From positions 318,258 through 382,257 of the forward strand of contig DIVZ01000005.1 of NCBI GenBank assembly GCA_002423395.1: a DNA stretch of 64,000 bases. The letters run 5' to 3'. Numbering within the stretch: the first letter of the stretch is position 1; each line of letters begins with the position of its first letter. The notes under the pieces were generated by a model that was given only the letters and a program-made list of their open reading frames with translations, did no database searches and was not told where the DNA came from. This document shows positions 16,461 through 24,838 of the stretch, one piece after another. This stretch comes from Eubacteriaceae bacterium UBA6119 (GTDB lineage Bacteria; Bacillota; Clostridia; Eubacteriales; UBA1433). Made by a program: the position numbers and the translations under genes.

Positions 16461-17633
16461 TCAGAATCTTTTTCTTGTCGCCTTTTTTGCGATTTTATAA
16501 ATGGGAGTTTCCAGTTTTTTCTTAACGTTTTGAAGTTCATCTATTATTTTAATTCCCTGCGGACAAAGAGGTTCGCACTTACCGCATTTTACGCATCTTG
16601 AGGCGTTGGAAGGCTCGGCTCTTAACGTTGTGCACATAATATATTCCTTAAAGCCTGTAAACCAACTGTCGGAGTATATATCGTTGTATGATTTGAAGCA
16701 AACTGGGATGTCCACTCCATTAGGGCACGGCATGCAGTAGCCGCAGCCTGTGCAAGGCACTTTTGTTTTTTCGTTTATTACCTTCTTAACTTTATTTATT
16801 AAATCAAGCTCTTTTGCGCTCATTGAATTCGGCAGTATATCCGATGCCAATTCTATGTTTTCTTTGATCTGGTTAATATCGTTCATTCCTGATAACACTA
16901 CTGTTACTTCGGGATGATTCATTACCCAACGAAGTCCCCACTCAGCCGCGCTCCTTTTAGGTTCTGCCGATAAAAATAGTTTTTGTGCGCCTTTGGGAAG
17001 ATTATTTGCAAGTCTTCCGCCCTTTAAAGGTTCCATTATAATTGCCGCTAAATTTTTCTCGTAAGCATATTTAAGCCCTCTAAGCCCAGCCTGACTGTGT
17101 TCATCCATATAATTAAATTGTATCTGGCAAAAATCCCAGTCGTACGCGTCCGCAAGTTCTATGAAACTGTTTGTGCCGCCGTGGAATGAAAAACCTATGT
17201 TCCTTATTTGCCCTGCCTTTTTTTTGTCATCTATCCAGCGTTCTATACCTAGTTTTTTTAATTTTTCCCATTTTGTTATGTCGGGCAGCATGTGCATAAG
17301 ATAGTAATCAATATAATCCGTCTGCAGACGAGATAGTTGAATTTGAAAATATTTTTCTATATCATCATATGATTTTATTAAATAGTGAGGTAATTTTGTG
17401 GCGATGTTTACTCTACCGCGGTAGCCCTTTGATAAAAATTTTCCGAGCGCTGACTCTGAACCGGGGTAAATATAAGCTGTATCAAAATAATTCACGCCTG
17501 CATTAACAGCATACAATAATTCGCTTTCCGCTTTTTGCTGGTCAATAACGCCGCCTCTTTTAGTAAAGCGCATACATCCATAGCCAAGAATTGAAAGTTT
17601 ATCATTATTTTTATGAGTTTCTCTGTAATTCAT
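16461..17633 (-). CDS. Aldo/keto reductase with C-terminal 4Fe-4S domain
   Basis: A 390-residue protein. The N-terminal barrel has the AKR active-site pattern NYFDTAYIYPGSE (Asp, Tyr) and IATKLP (Lys). The C-terminal domain has two Cys clusters, CTGCGYCMPCP near residue 297 and CVKCGKCEPLCP near 346, which would hold iron-sulfur centres. Such ferredoxin-linked reductases are common in anaerobes; substrates are mostly unknown. ATG at 17633 follows AAAGGA by 7 bases and is preferred to the upstream ATG at 17684, which has no ribosome site. A second member lies at 56998-58014. Confidence 0.9.
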   Translation of the reverse strand: MNYRETHKNNDKLSILGYGCMRFTKRGGVIDQQKAESELLYAVNAGVNYFDTAYIYPGSESALGKFLSKGYRGRVNIATKLPHYLIKSYDDIEKYFQIQLSRLQTDYIDYYLMHMLPDITKWEKLKKLGIERWIDDKKKAGQIRNIGFSFHGGTNSFIELADAYDWDFCQIQFNYMDEHSQAGLRGLKYAYEKNLAAIIMEPLKGGRLANNLPKGAQKLFLSAEPKRSAAEWGLRWVMNHPEVTVVLSGMNDINQIKENIELASDILPNSMSAKELDLINKVKKVINEKTKVPCTGCGYCMPCPNGVDIPVCFKSYNDIYSDSWFTGFKEYIMCTTLRAEPSNASRCVKCGKCEPLCPQGIKIIDELQNVKKKLETPIYKIAKKATRKRF

Positions 17634-17682
17634 AATTATTTCCTTTTTGGTTAGCTCTATAAAACATTTTATATTTAAGCAC

Positions 17683-17715
17683 AAAAAACCCTTTTACGCA
17701 ATTATAAAAGGGTTT
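17683..17715 (-). terminator. Terminator after the GlsB/YeaQ-like gene
   Basis: AAACCCTTTTA and TAAAAGGGTTT form an 11-bp stem; on the minus strand it is followed by a run of T. It lies just upstream of the reductase start and separates the two leftward genes. Confidence 0.8.
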
Positions 17716-17744
17716 AACATTATAAAAGTTTATTATTGCGATAT

Positions 17745-18017
17745 TTAATGCGTGTTTACGCGTCCGCCTTTTCCGCGAACTAAGTTTACTATTACAAGCA
17801 ATACTACAGAGCCAACAAGCGCTACTACAAAACTCCAAATATTAAATCCCGTTATACCCGTTCCGCCGAACATGTTAACTATCCAGCCGCCTATAAATGC
17901 TCCTATGATTCCGACTATTATATTAGCGCCGATGCCCATTACAGGGCTGTTGCCTGTAATCATACTTGCAATCCATCCTGCAATTGCGCCCAGTACAATC
18001 CATCCTATAATACTCAT
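17745..18017 (-). CDS. GlsB/YeaQ/YmgE family membrane protein
   Basis: The 90-residue protein has three hydrophobic segments with the glycine patterns IIGWIVLGAIAGWIASMITG, GIGANIIVGIIGAFIGGWIVN and a final VVLLVIVNLVRGKG. This is the transglycosylase-associated/GlsB family of small stress-induced membrane proteins, whose molecular role is not settled. RBS AAAGGAGG precedes the ATG. It is a single-gene unit transcribed away from the metal-cluster operon. Confidence 0.92.
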   Translation of the reverse strand: MSIIGWIVLGAIAGWIASMITGNSPVMGIGANIIVGIIGAFIGGWIVNMFGGTGITGFNIWSFVVALVGSVVLLVIVNLVRGKGGRVNTH

Positions 18018-18161
18018 ATCAAAACCTCCTTTTAATATATTTAAAATTAAAAATCAATTTAATTATTTTATTATTATTTATAAATTTGTCGTTTTTTATT
18101 CTTTATCAAAGTAAATTAGCATTTTTTGGAAATAATTTTATACAAAATTTCAGAATAATTA

Positions 18162-18213
18162 TTGACATATGTCAGAAAATATATATAATATGAATTATAA
18201 ATGACATATGTCA
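18162..18213 (+). promoter_or_regulatory. Promoter with two TGACATATGTCA operators
   Basis: TTGACA (18162-18167) and TATAAT (18184-18189) are both perfect consensus, 16 bases apart. The 12-bp palindrome TGACATATGTCA occurs exactly twice, at 18163-18174 covering the -35 box and at 18202-18213 just after the expected transcription start, 39 bases centre to centre. This is a classic layout for repression by a dimeric regulator; the DUF134 protein encoded second in the operon is the obvious candidate. Confidence 0.85.
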
Positions 18214-18233
18214 CAAATAAAGGAGGTTCTATT

Positions 18234-18494
18234 ATGCCGAGAAGAGACGGAACAGGTCCAGCGGGAAACGGACCAATGACCGGAAGAGGTTTTGGCTTTT
18301 GCAATACAAACGCTGTTAAATACGGTGGAATAGGTCTCGGGCTGCTGGGATTGGGATATGGCTGCCAAAGAGGCTACAGATGGCTTGCATCGCAGAAGGA
18401 TTTTTCAAAAACAGAAAAAGAATTGCTTGAGCAAAGAAAAGAAATATTGAAAAATCAACTTGACCAAATTGATAAACGTTTAGACAACTTATAG
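18234..18494 (+). CDS. DUF5320 protein
   Basis: The 86-residue protein starts MPRRDGTGPAGNGPMTGRGFGFC, the hallmark of DUF5320 proteins, has a glycine-rich hydrophobic middle, and ends in a coiled coil (EKELLEQRKEILKNQLDQID). Members are found next to metal-cluster and MinD-like genes in anaerobes; function unknown. The ATG at 18234 follows AAAGGAGG by 7 bases; the longer frame from 18201 would begin within the operator region. It leads the operon. Confidence 0.85.
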   Translation: MPRRDGTGPAGNGPMTGRGFGFCNTNAVKYGGIGLGLLGLGYGCQRGYRWLASQKDFSKTEKELLEQRKEILKNQLDQIDKRLDNL

Positions 18495-18552
18495 AATTCT
18501 GCAAAAGCGGCAGAAGGCATTTCTGCCCTTTTTGCAGTATAGAGGTGAAAAA

Positions 18553-18930
18553 ATGCCCAGACCCATAAAATGGAGAAAAGTATGCTGCCTTCCGGACTGC
18601 AATGAGTTCGGACCTTTAAATAAAACATTGCAGAAGGATCAATTTGTAATTATGACTATAGACGAATATGAAACAATTCGGCTTATAGACATGGAAGGCT
18701 ATACGCAGGAAGAATGTTCAAAACAAATGAATATTGCCCGCACTACAGTACAGGGAATTTACAATGAGGCAAGAAAAAAAATTGCTGATTCGCTTGTAAA
18801 CTCAAAGGCTTTATTAATAAAAGGCGGAGAATACAATTTATGCGACGGTCACGGCAGCCTGTGCGGCAAAACCGGCTGCAGAAGACACAGAAACGGAACA
18901 GGTGAATTGTCAGCAGAAAAAGAGGATTAA
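18553..18930 (+). CDS. DUF134 (UPF0251) DNA-binding protein
   Basis: The 125-residue protein starts MPRPIKWRKVCCLPDCNEF, the conserved DUF134 opening with CC and C residues, followed by a sigma-like helix-turn-helix (residues about 38-80: TIDEYETIRLIDMEGYTQEE, then MNIARTTVQGIYNEARKK). The tail is Cys/His/Gly rich (CDGHGSLCGKTGC), so it may sense metal or redox state. It is probably the regulator acting on the twin palindromes ahead of this operon. RBS GAGGTG precedes the ATG at 18553. Confidence 0.85.
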   Translation: MPRPIKWRKVCCLPDCNEFGPLNKTLQKDQFVIMTIDEYETIRLIDMEGYTQEECSKQMNIARTTVQGIYNEARKKIADSLVNSKALLIKGGEYNLCDGHGSLCGKTGCRRHRNGTGELSAEKED

Positions 18931-18933
18931 TAA

Positions 18934-19317
18934 ATGTATTCTAATAAGGTTATAGAACATTTTATGTGTCCTCAAAATTCATACAGTATGCCTTATGCGG
19001 ATGCTGAGGGCTCATCAGGCGATGCGGCCTGCGGCGATTATCTGCAAATGTATATTAAGGTAAATAATAATATAATAACCGAGATAAGCTATCTTATTTT
19101 CGGATGCAGCGCAGCAATTGCCACATCAAGCATGACAAGCGTGCTTGCAAAAGGAAAAAGTATAGAAGAAGCGCTAATAATAACGGAAGACGATATAGTC
19201 AAAGCGCTTGACGGTCTTCCGCAGGATAAAATTCACTGCTCCGTTCTGGGAGTAAAAGCTTTAAGAGATACAATAAATAATTATTTAAAAGCTAATTTAA
19301 AGGAGGCAAATCAATGA
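18934..19317 (+). CDS. NifU-like iron-sulfur scaffold protein
   Basis: The 127-residue protein is a NifU N-terminal/IscU-type scaffold. The three cluster-binding cysteines appear in AACGDYL (Cys33), IFGCSAAIA (Cys59) and HCSVLG (Cys102). It would assemble or carry Fe-S clusters for the partner proteins of the operon. No cysteine desulfurase gene is adjacent. Start 3 bases after the DUF134 stop and overlap of 4 bases with the next gene point to one transcript. Confidence 0.88.
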   Translation: MYSNKVIEHFMCPQNSYSMPYADAEGSSGDAACGDYLQMYIKVNNNIITEISYLIFGCSAAIATSSMTSVLAKGKSIEEALIITEDDIVKALDGLPQDKIHCSVLGVKALRDTINNYLKANLKEANQ

Positions 19318-19682
19318 AAATAGCAATACCGGCAGAAGACAAATCAATGGATAAAAATGTTTACGTATCGTTTGGCAGAGCGCCGTATTTTCTTTTATAC
19401 GATACTAAAACAAAAGAATGCGAATACTTGGATAACAGTGCAGTTTTAAATCAAGGAGGCGCAGGAATAAGAGCGGCGCAGGTAATAGCGGATAACGGCG
19501 TTAAAGCGTTAATAACGCCAAGATGCGGAGAAAACGCTGAAAAAGTGCTTTCAAGCGCTCAAGTTTTTATATACAAATCAATAGACGGAACAATAAAAGA
19601 AAATATTGATGCGTTTTGCGCAGAAAAACTCTCACTGCTTACCGACATACATCCGGGGTTTCATGGAAATGAGCAAAAATAA
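19314..19682 (+). CDS. NifB/NifX-type metal-cluster-binding protein (first copy)
   Basis: The 122-residue protein has the dinitrogenase iron-molybdenum-cofactor domain: MKIAIPAEDKSMDKNV, SFGRAPYFLLYD, GAGIRAAQVIADNGVKALI. This family includes NifX, NafY and the orange protein ORP, which bind metal-sulfur clusters. It starts in a 4-base ATGA overlap behind GGAGG and its end overlaps the next gene. There is no nitrogenase in the window. A second family member is at 23068-23424. Confidence 0.88.
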   Translation: MKIAIPAEDKSMDKNVYVSFGRAPYFLLYDTKTKECEYLDNSAVLNQGGAGIRAAQVIADNGVKALITPRCGENAEKVLSSAQVFIYKSIDGTIKENIDAFCAEKLSLLTDIHPGFHGNEQK

Positions 19683-20523
19683 GAAAGTTTTTGCGGTGCT
19701 AAGCGGCAAAGGCGGCACCGGAAAAACTCTTTTGTCTGTTAACTTGTCTGCAGTTTGCAACGAATCTGTATATATTGATTGTGATGTTGAAGAACCCAAC
19801 GGGCATTTGTTTTTTAAACCGGCTAATGTTTATGAAGAAGAAGTAACTGTAAAGATTCCGACTTTGAATTCAAACTTATGCACGGGATGCCGTAAATGCG
19901 CTGATTTATGCAATTTTTCTGCAATAGCAATTGTCAATAAAAAACCTTTGATTTTTGAAGAGGTCTGTCATTCGTGCGGCGGCTGCGTTTTATTGTGCGA
20001 AGCTAAAGCTTTATATGAAAAAGATAAAGCAATAGGAAAAGTGCAAAGCGGAACAAGTGACAATGTGACGGTTAAAACAGGAATACTCAATACCGGAGAA
20101 GCATCGGGTATTCCCATAATAAAAAAATTATTGAAAGATATACTTAAAAGTAATAAAATAACGTTTATTGACTGCCCGCCAGGAAGTGCGTGCATAGTAA
20201 TGGAAAGCATAAAAGACGCGGATTATTGCATCTTAGTAGCGGAACCCACTATATTTGGTTCTCATAACTTAAAAATGATATACGAGCTTGTTAAACTTTT
20301 TAATAAGCCGTGCGGAGTCGTGCTTAATAAATGCATTGATGCAGACAACCCTTCAGAAAGATTCTGCAATGAAAATAATATTAAAATAATAGGTAAAATA
20401 CCTTTTGATACTGAATTGGGAACATTAAATTCTGATGCTGAAATAGCGTCGCGCAAAAGTGAAAAATATCAGGAAATGTTTTCATCAATGCTAGAAAAAA
20501 TAATAAAGGAGACGGACGCATGA
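19663..20523 (+). CDS. MinD-superfamily ATPase with inserted ferredoxin domain (first)
   Basis: A deviant Walker A motif SGKGGTGKT near residue 14 and the MinD-type ATPase fold are interrupted at about residues 65-115 by two 4Fe-4S motifs, CTGCRKCADLC and CHSCGGCVLLC. The switch region FIDCPPGS is near 165. Pairs of such proteins accompany ORP-type metal-cluster proteins in Desulfovibrio and other anaerobes. The start is ATG 19663 or ATG 19669; both lie inside the end of the upstream gene, behind a weak GGGG. It overlaps the next gene by 4 bases. Confidence 0.88.
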   Translation: MEMSKNKKVFAVLSGKGGTGKTLLSVNLSAVCNESVYIDCDVEEPNGHLFFKPANVYEEEVTVKIPTLNSNLCTGCRKCADLCNFSAIAIVNKKPLIFEEVCHSCGGCVLLCEAKALYEKDKAIGKVQSGTSDNVTVKTGILNTGEASGIPIIKKLLKDILKSNKITFIDCPPGSACIVMESIKDADYCILVAEPTIFGSHNLKMIYELVKLFNKPCGVVLNKCIDADNPSERFCNENNIKIIGKIPFDTELGTLNSDAEIASRKSEKYQEMFSSMLEKIIKETDA

Positions 20524-21380
20524 AACAATTGCTGATATTAAGCGGCAAAGGCGGAACGGGGAAAACAACAGTTGCGAGCGCTTTTATAAAGCTTGCGAAT
20601 GCTTACGCTTACGCCGATTGCGATGTTGACGCTCCTAATTTACATCTTGTTACAAAGCAATCAGATAACCCGATACTCAATGATTATTTCGGTATGCCGA
20701 AAGCGGAAATTAATTCCGAATTGTGCACTAAGTGCGGTTTGTGCATACAGCATTGCAGATTTGACGCCATAGATGAAAGTGAATATAAAGTTGATGCTTT
20801 TGCCTGCGAAGGATGCGGTCTGTGCAAGGCAGTTTGCCCGGCTAACGCCATAACATTAAAAGATGTAAAAGCAGGGCAGCTTATGCTTTATAAAAACGAA
20901 AGCAGCGTGTTTTCAACAGCGCAGTTAAAAATGGGCAGCGGCACAACGGGAATGCTTGTAACGGAAGTTAAAAAGCAAATGAAAAATGAAGCAAAAGAAG
21001 CGTCATTTGCCGTAATTGACGGCTCTCCGGGTATTGGTTGTCCCGTTATTGCGTCAATAAGCGGTGTTGATATGGTTTTAATCGTAGCAGAGCCTTCAAT
21101 ATCAGGCATATCTGACATGGAGCGCATTATAAAAACTGCGCAGAAGTTCAAAACAAAAATAGCGGTATGCGTAAATAAGTACGATACCAATTTAAATAAT
21201 ACAGAAAAAATAGAGCAATACTGTCAAAATGCAAATCTGCCTTACGTAGGCGCAATCCCTTTTGATGCACAAGCTGTAACGACTATAAATAAAGGGCTGA
21301 GCATAGTTGATATTGACTGCAAATCAGGCAGCGCGGTCAGTGAAATATTCAATAAAACAATGAAATTATTATTAGAGTGA
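20520..21380 (+). CDS. MinD-superfamily ATPase with inserted ferredoxin domain (second)
   Basis: The 286-residue protein parallels its neighbour: Walker A SGKGGTGKT near residue 8, two 4Fe-4S motifs CTKCGLCIQHC and CEGCGLCKAVCP (about residues 63-105), and VIDGSPGIGCP near 165. The two are co-transcribed with a 4-base overlap and probably work as a heterodimer that couples ATP hydrolysis and electron transfer to cluster assembly on the NifX-like proteins. Confidence 0.88.
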   Translation: MKQLLILSGKGGTGKTTVASAFIKLANAYAYADCDVDAPNLHLVTKQSDNPILNDYFGMPKAEINSELCTKCGLCIQHCRFDAIDESEYKVDAFACEGCGLCKAVCPANAITLKDVKAGQLMLYKNESSVFSTAQLKMGSGTTGMLVTEVKKQMKNEAKEASFAVIDGSPGIGCPVIASISGVDMVLIVAEPSISGISDMERIIKTAQKFKTKIAVCVNKYDTNLNNTEKIEQYCQNANLPYVGAIPFDAQAVTTINKGLSIVDIDCKSGSAVSEIFNKTMKLLLE

Positions 21381-21389
21381 GGTGAATTT

Positions 21390-22214
21390 ATGAAAATAAT
21401 ATCTCTTTCGGAAAATACGACTAATCAAGAGAGTTTAGGTACTGAACACGGACTTAGCTTGTATATCGAAACAGAAAAAAATAAAATTCTTTTCGACACG
21501 GGCGCAAGCGGCCTATTTTACGAAAACGCGCAAAAGCTCGGAGTTAATTTATCGGATGTTGAAATCGCGGTAATATCACACGGGCATTACGATCACGGCG
21601 GCGGCATAAAAACTTTTTTATCCGTTAATTCAAAAGCTAAAATTTATATTAATAAAAGAGCTTTTAACAAGCATTACGCAAAAAGACCAAACGGCGAGCT
21701 TGAGTATATCGGTCTTGACCAAACTATTATGCCTGACGAGCGTATAATACTTACAGATGACTATTACAAAATAAGTGAAGAACTTGAGTTATTTTCAAAC
21801 GTTGAAGGTAACGACTTTGTTCCTTCGGGCAATAAGTCGCTATTAATGCAGTCGGAAGGTACTCAGGTTGCGGACAGTTTTAGTCACGAGCAAAACATGA
21901 TAATACATGAAAAAGACAAAACATTGCTTCTAGCCGGATGCGCGCACAGAGGAATTGTAAATATTATTAACCATATGAAAATAAAACTTATAAAGGAAGC
22001 GGATTATGTTATAGGAGGCTTTCATTTATATAATGCGGCAAACGGCAAAAGCGAAGATAAAGAAGTTGTAAAAAAAATAGCGGACTATTTAATGAAAACA
22101 AAATCAATCTATTACACGTGCCATTGCACGGGAGTAGAATCATATAAACTTTTAAAGAAATATCTGGGAGATAAAATACGATATTTATCTGCAGGAAGTC
22201 AAATAACTATTTAA
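21390..22214 (+). CDS. MBL-fold metallohydrolase
   Basis: The 274-residue protein has the metallo-beta-lactamase motif SHGHYDHGGG near residue 67, the start region NTTNQESLGTEHGLSLYIE and the later metal ligands in AGCAHRGI and GGFHLY. It resembles the branch annotated as 7,8-dihydropterin-6-methyl-aminobenzene phosphate synthase-like, found next to MinD/NifX genes in several anaerobes. It is inside the operon, 9 bases after the second ATPase with RBS GAGGTG. Confidence 0.88.
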   Translation: MKIISLSENTTNQESLGTEHGLSLYIETEKNKILFDTGASGLFYENAQKLGVNLSDVEIAVISHGHYDHGGGIKTFLSVNSKAKIYINKRAFNKHYAKRPNGELEYIGLDQTIMPDERIILTDDYYKISEELELFSNVEGNDFVPSGNKSLLMQSEGTQVADSFSHEQNMIIHEKDKTLLLAGCAHRGIVNIINHMKIKLIKEADYVIGGFHLYNAANGKSEDKEVVKKIADYLMKTKSIYYTCHCTGVESYKLLKKYLGDKIRYLSAGSQITI

Positions 22215-22231
22215 TTTTAAGGAGACAAAAT

Positions 22232-23071
22232 ATGAGCGAAAATTGTGATCAGAATTGCGCGTCATGCGCGGAAAATTGCGGTGAAAGGAAAGAAGAATTT
22301 GATTTTTCGGCAAAGCCGCATGAAATGAGCAGCGTTAAAAAAGTAATAGGCATCATAAGCGGCAAAGGCGGAGTAGGCAAATCGCTTGTCACGTCGTTAA
22401 TGGCGGTTGGCATGAACAGAAGAGGATATCATAGCGCTATTATGGATGCCGATATCACCGGACCTTCAATACCGAAAACTTTTAGCATTAAGAAAAAAGC
22501 GGAAATTAATGAAGCAGGAGTAATACCTGTTAAAAGCGCGACAGGAATTGACATTATGTCTATTAACTTGCTTTTGGAAGATGAAACAGACCCTGTTATA
22601 TGGAGAGGGCCGTTAATAGGAGGAACAGTAAAACAGTTTTGGACAGAAGTTATATGGAACGATGTCGATTATATGTTTATAGACATGCCTCCGGGAACTG
22701 GAGACGTTGCGCTTACCGTATTTCAGTCGCTTCCCGTTGACGGTATAGTAATTGTCACATCGCCTCAGGAGTTGGTATCAATGATTGTTGCGAAAGCGGT
22801 GAAAATGGCGGAAATGATGAATATTCCGATACTGGGTATTGTGGAAAATATGTCTTATTTCAAATGCACAGATTGCAACAAAGAATATAAAATATTCGGG
22901 GAAAGCCATATAGAGCAAATAGCCGGTAAATATGATATAAAAGCTGTATCAAAAATGCCTATTGAGCCTGTTATTGCGTCAACTGTAGATAAGGGCATGA
23001 TTGAACTTGTCGATGATGATTATTTAAATAATTTAAAAGAAATATTAGACAAAGTGGAGGAACTAAAATGA
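22232..23071 (+). CDS. Mrp/NBP35-type Fe-S cluster carrier ATPase
   Basis: The 279-residue protein has an N-terminal Cys-rich stretch, CDQNCASCAENC (residues 4-15), comparable to NBP35, then Walker A SGKGGVGKS near 46, MDADITGPSIP, MPPGTGDV, and the C-terminal cluster-binding pair CTDC near 211. Mrp/NBP35 proteins carry and deliver 4Fe-4S clusters. Its last codons overlap the start of the second NifX-like gene by 4 bases. Confidence 0.92.
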   Translation: MSENCDQNCASCAENCGERKEEFDFSAKPHEMSSVKKVIGIISGKGGVGKSLVTSLMAVGMNRRGYHSAIMDADITGPSIPKTFSIKKKAEINEAGVIPVKSATGIDIMSINLLLEDETDPVIWRGPLIGGTVKQFWTEVIWNDVDYMFIDMPPGTGDVALTVFQSLPVDGIVIVTSPQELVSMIVAKAVKMAEMMNIPILGIVENMSYFKCTDCNKEYKIFGESHIEQIAGKYDIKAVSKMPIEPVIASTVDKGMIELVDDDYLNNLKEILDKVEELK

Positions 23072-23424
23072 AAATAGCGGTAGCAAGTGAACAAAACATG
23101 GTCACACAGCATTTCGGACATTGCGAAAGCTTTGTTATATATGATGTAGAAAACAACAAAATAGTAAACAGTAAGACAATACCCAATCCGGGTCATAAGC
23201 CGGGATTTCTGCCAAACTATTTAAACGACTTGGGAGTAAATGTAATAATTTCAGGCGGAATGGGCGGTGGCGCGATTGAGATCTTCAATGAAAAAAATAT
23301 TGAAGTTATAACAGGAGCACAAGGAAAAGCAGACGATGCGGCGGAATTGTATTTAAAAGGAGAATTAAAATCCACGGGTTCGGTGTGCCACGAGCATGCG
23401 CATCATGATACCTGCGGTGAATAA
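23068..23424 (+). CDS. NifB/NifX-type metal-cluster-binding protein (second copy), His-rich tail
   Basis: The 118-residue protein has the family core MKIAVASEQNMVTQHFGHC, GVNVIISGGMGGGAIEIF, and ends CHEHAHHDTCGE, a tail of Cys and His that could bind metal directly. The cysteine in HFGHCESF and the tail distinguish it from the first copy. It is coupled to the Mrp gene by an ATGA overlap. Orange-protein-like cluster binding is possible but unproven. Confidence 0.88.
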   Translation: MKIAVASEQNMVTQHFGHCESFVIYDVENNKIVNSKTIPNPGHKPGFLPNYLNDLGVNVIISGGMGGGAIEIFNEKNIEVITGAQGKADDAAELYLKGELKSTGSVCHEHAHHDTCGE

Positions 23425-23450
23425 AACAGAGAATACATTGAGGAGCTATT

Positions 23451-23924
23451 ATGACAATTGCGCTTTATGTGCTGGCTTTTGCCGCACTGGTACTCTCATT
23501 TGTAAAAAGCAAACAAAACACAATACTGTCTTTAAAAAAAGCGTGGAAATCATTTGAAAACATATTGCCTCAGTTTTTAACAATATTACTGGTTATAGGT
23601 ATTATGCTTTCAGTCCTTACGCCGCAGCAAATATCTGAGCTGCTGGGAAGCAAGTCAGGCTGGATGGGCGTGTTTATAGCCGCGGTAATAGGCTCGGTTA
23701 CTTTAATACCGGGTTTTATAGCTTTCCCGCTTGCAGCCGCTCTTTTAAACAGCGGAGCTGGGTATATGCAGATAGGTGCTTTTGTATCCACACTAATGAT
23801 GGTAGGCATTATTACCATGCCTGTTGAGATTAAATATTTCGGCAAAAAAGCCGCTATAATAAGAAACGCATTGGCATTGTTATTCTCTTTTGGCGTGGCT
23901 TTTGTTATGGGGGTGGCAATGTGA
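23451..23924 (+). CDS. Half-size permease (DUF318/PF03773 type), first half
   Basis: The 157-residue membrane protein has about five helices and the motif GSVTLIPGFIAFPLAAALLN followed by a conserved IITMPVEIKYFG. It corresponds to half of the permeases of the DUF318/ArsP-like family. The second half is encoded by the next gene, which overlaps it by 4 bases, and the two halves resemble each other (GS..L/A..P...AFP.A..LL). Such permeases move metal or metalloid compounds; what it carries here is unknown, but its place in this operon suggests a metal or thiometallate. Confidence 0.8.
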   Translation: MTIALYVLAFAALVLSFVKSKQNTILSLKKAWKSFENILPQFLTILLVIGIMLSVLTPQQISELLGSKSGWMGVFIAAVIGSVTLIPGFIAFPLAAALLNSGAGYMQIGAFVSTLMMVGIITMPVEIKYFGKKAAIIRNALALLFSFGVAFVMGVAM

Positions 23925-24469
23925 AATGGCTGAATAAAAAAACGCTTAAACGCTACAGAATTTTTATTATTATGGCAGCGTTAAATATTATTCTGATAAT
24001 TTTTTTCCCCAATATAGGCTTCAACGCAGTTAAACTGTCGTGGAAAAACTTGCTTGAAATGCTAGCCGTGCTGCCTCCGATATTCATACTTCTAGGTCTC
24101 TTGGATGTATGGGTAAAACGCGAGACGATGGTAAAGTATATGGGGGAAGGATCGGGTATAATAGGAATACTTCTTGCGTATTTAATAGGCTCCGCCGCCG
24201 CGGGACCGCTGTATGCGGCTTTTCCGGTTGCGGGAGTGCTTTTAAAAAAAGGCAGCAAACTCTCTAATGTATTTATAATGATAGGAGCATGGTCTACTAC
24301 AAAAATTCCGCAAATTTTGTTTGAAGCGTCAGCTCTCGGCACAAAGTTTATGTTAATAAGGCTTGCGCTTGATTTAGTTGGCATAGCGATAATTGCGGCA
24401 TTTACACAACTTTCTCTAAATAAACAAGAAAAAGAAGAAATTTACAATAAAGCACTATCAATGGAGTAA
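23921..24469 (+). CDS. Half-size permease (DUF318/PF03773 type), second half
   Basis: The 182-residue partner starts at GTG 23921 inside the end of the first half. It has five helices with GSAAAGPLYAAFPVAGVLL and TTKIPQILFE, the counterparts of motifs in the first half. A split permease encoded as two coupled genes, rather than one fused protein, implies an obligate heterodimer. It is the last gene of the operon and is followed by a strong terminator. Confidence 0.8.
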   Translation: MKWLNKKTLKRYRIFIIMAALNIILIIFFPNIGFNAVKLSWKNLLEMLAVLPPIFILLGLLDVWVKRETMVKYMGEGSGIIGILLAYLIGSAAAGPLYAAFPVAGVLLKKGSKLSNVFIMIGAWSTTKIPQILFEASALGTKFMLIRLALDLVGIAIIAAFTQLSLNKQEKEEIYNKALSME

Positions 24470-24481
24470 TATAAAAAATTT

Positions 24482-24508
24482 AAAACCACATTAAACTGTG
24501 GTTTTTTT
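24482..24508 (+). terminator. Terminator of the metal-cluster operon
   Basis: AAAACCACA and TGTGGTTTT form a 9-bp stem with a 6-base loop and a T run. Confidence 0.9.
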
Positions 24509-24562
24509 ATGCCCGAAAAATGTGATATTATAAAATAATAAAATTAATATAAGGGTTAATAT

Positions 24563-24838
24563 ATGTCACAGAGCAAATACACATTATTAAACGCCGATAA
24601 TAAGTTCTATCAAAGCGATGAAAAAGGCAAGTTAGGCGGACACAGAAAAACAAAAATATACGGAAAACTTGACTGTAAAACAGCAAATAAATATTTATCC
24701 AAAGGTCATTATTCTAAAAACAGAGTATTTTTTGCCGACGAGCAAACGGCTGTTTGCGCAGGCTATCGCCCTTGCGCCGTTTGTATGCCTGATGAGTATA
24801 GAATATGGAAAGAAAATAAAAACGGTGCAGGTAAATGA
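24563..24838 (+). CDS. Ada-type metal-binding domain protein
   Basis: The 91-residue protein resembles the zinc-binding N-terminal domain of Ada: four cysteines in KLDCKTA, AVCAGYRPCAVC, plus the segments KFYQSDEKGKLGGHRKTK and the RV-F-A step before the Cys pair. It lacks the methyltransferase and AraC parts. It overlaps the DUF1848 gene by 4 bases (ATGA), which implies coupled translation and a shared task, possibly in nucleic-acid repair or modification. Confidence 0.75.
   Translation: MSQSKYTLLNADNKFYQSDEKGKLGGHRKTKIYGKLDCKTANKYLSKGHYSKNRVFFADEQTAVCAGYRPCAVCMPDEYRIWKENKNGAGK

Noticed and set aside
18934..23424. Nitrogenase cofactor genes suggesting nitrogen fixation
   Set aside because: NifU- and NifX-like domains occur, but no nifH, nifD, nifK, nifE, nifN or nifB is present; the MinD/Mrp context fits an ORP-like cluster instead.
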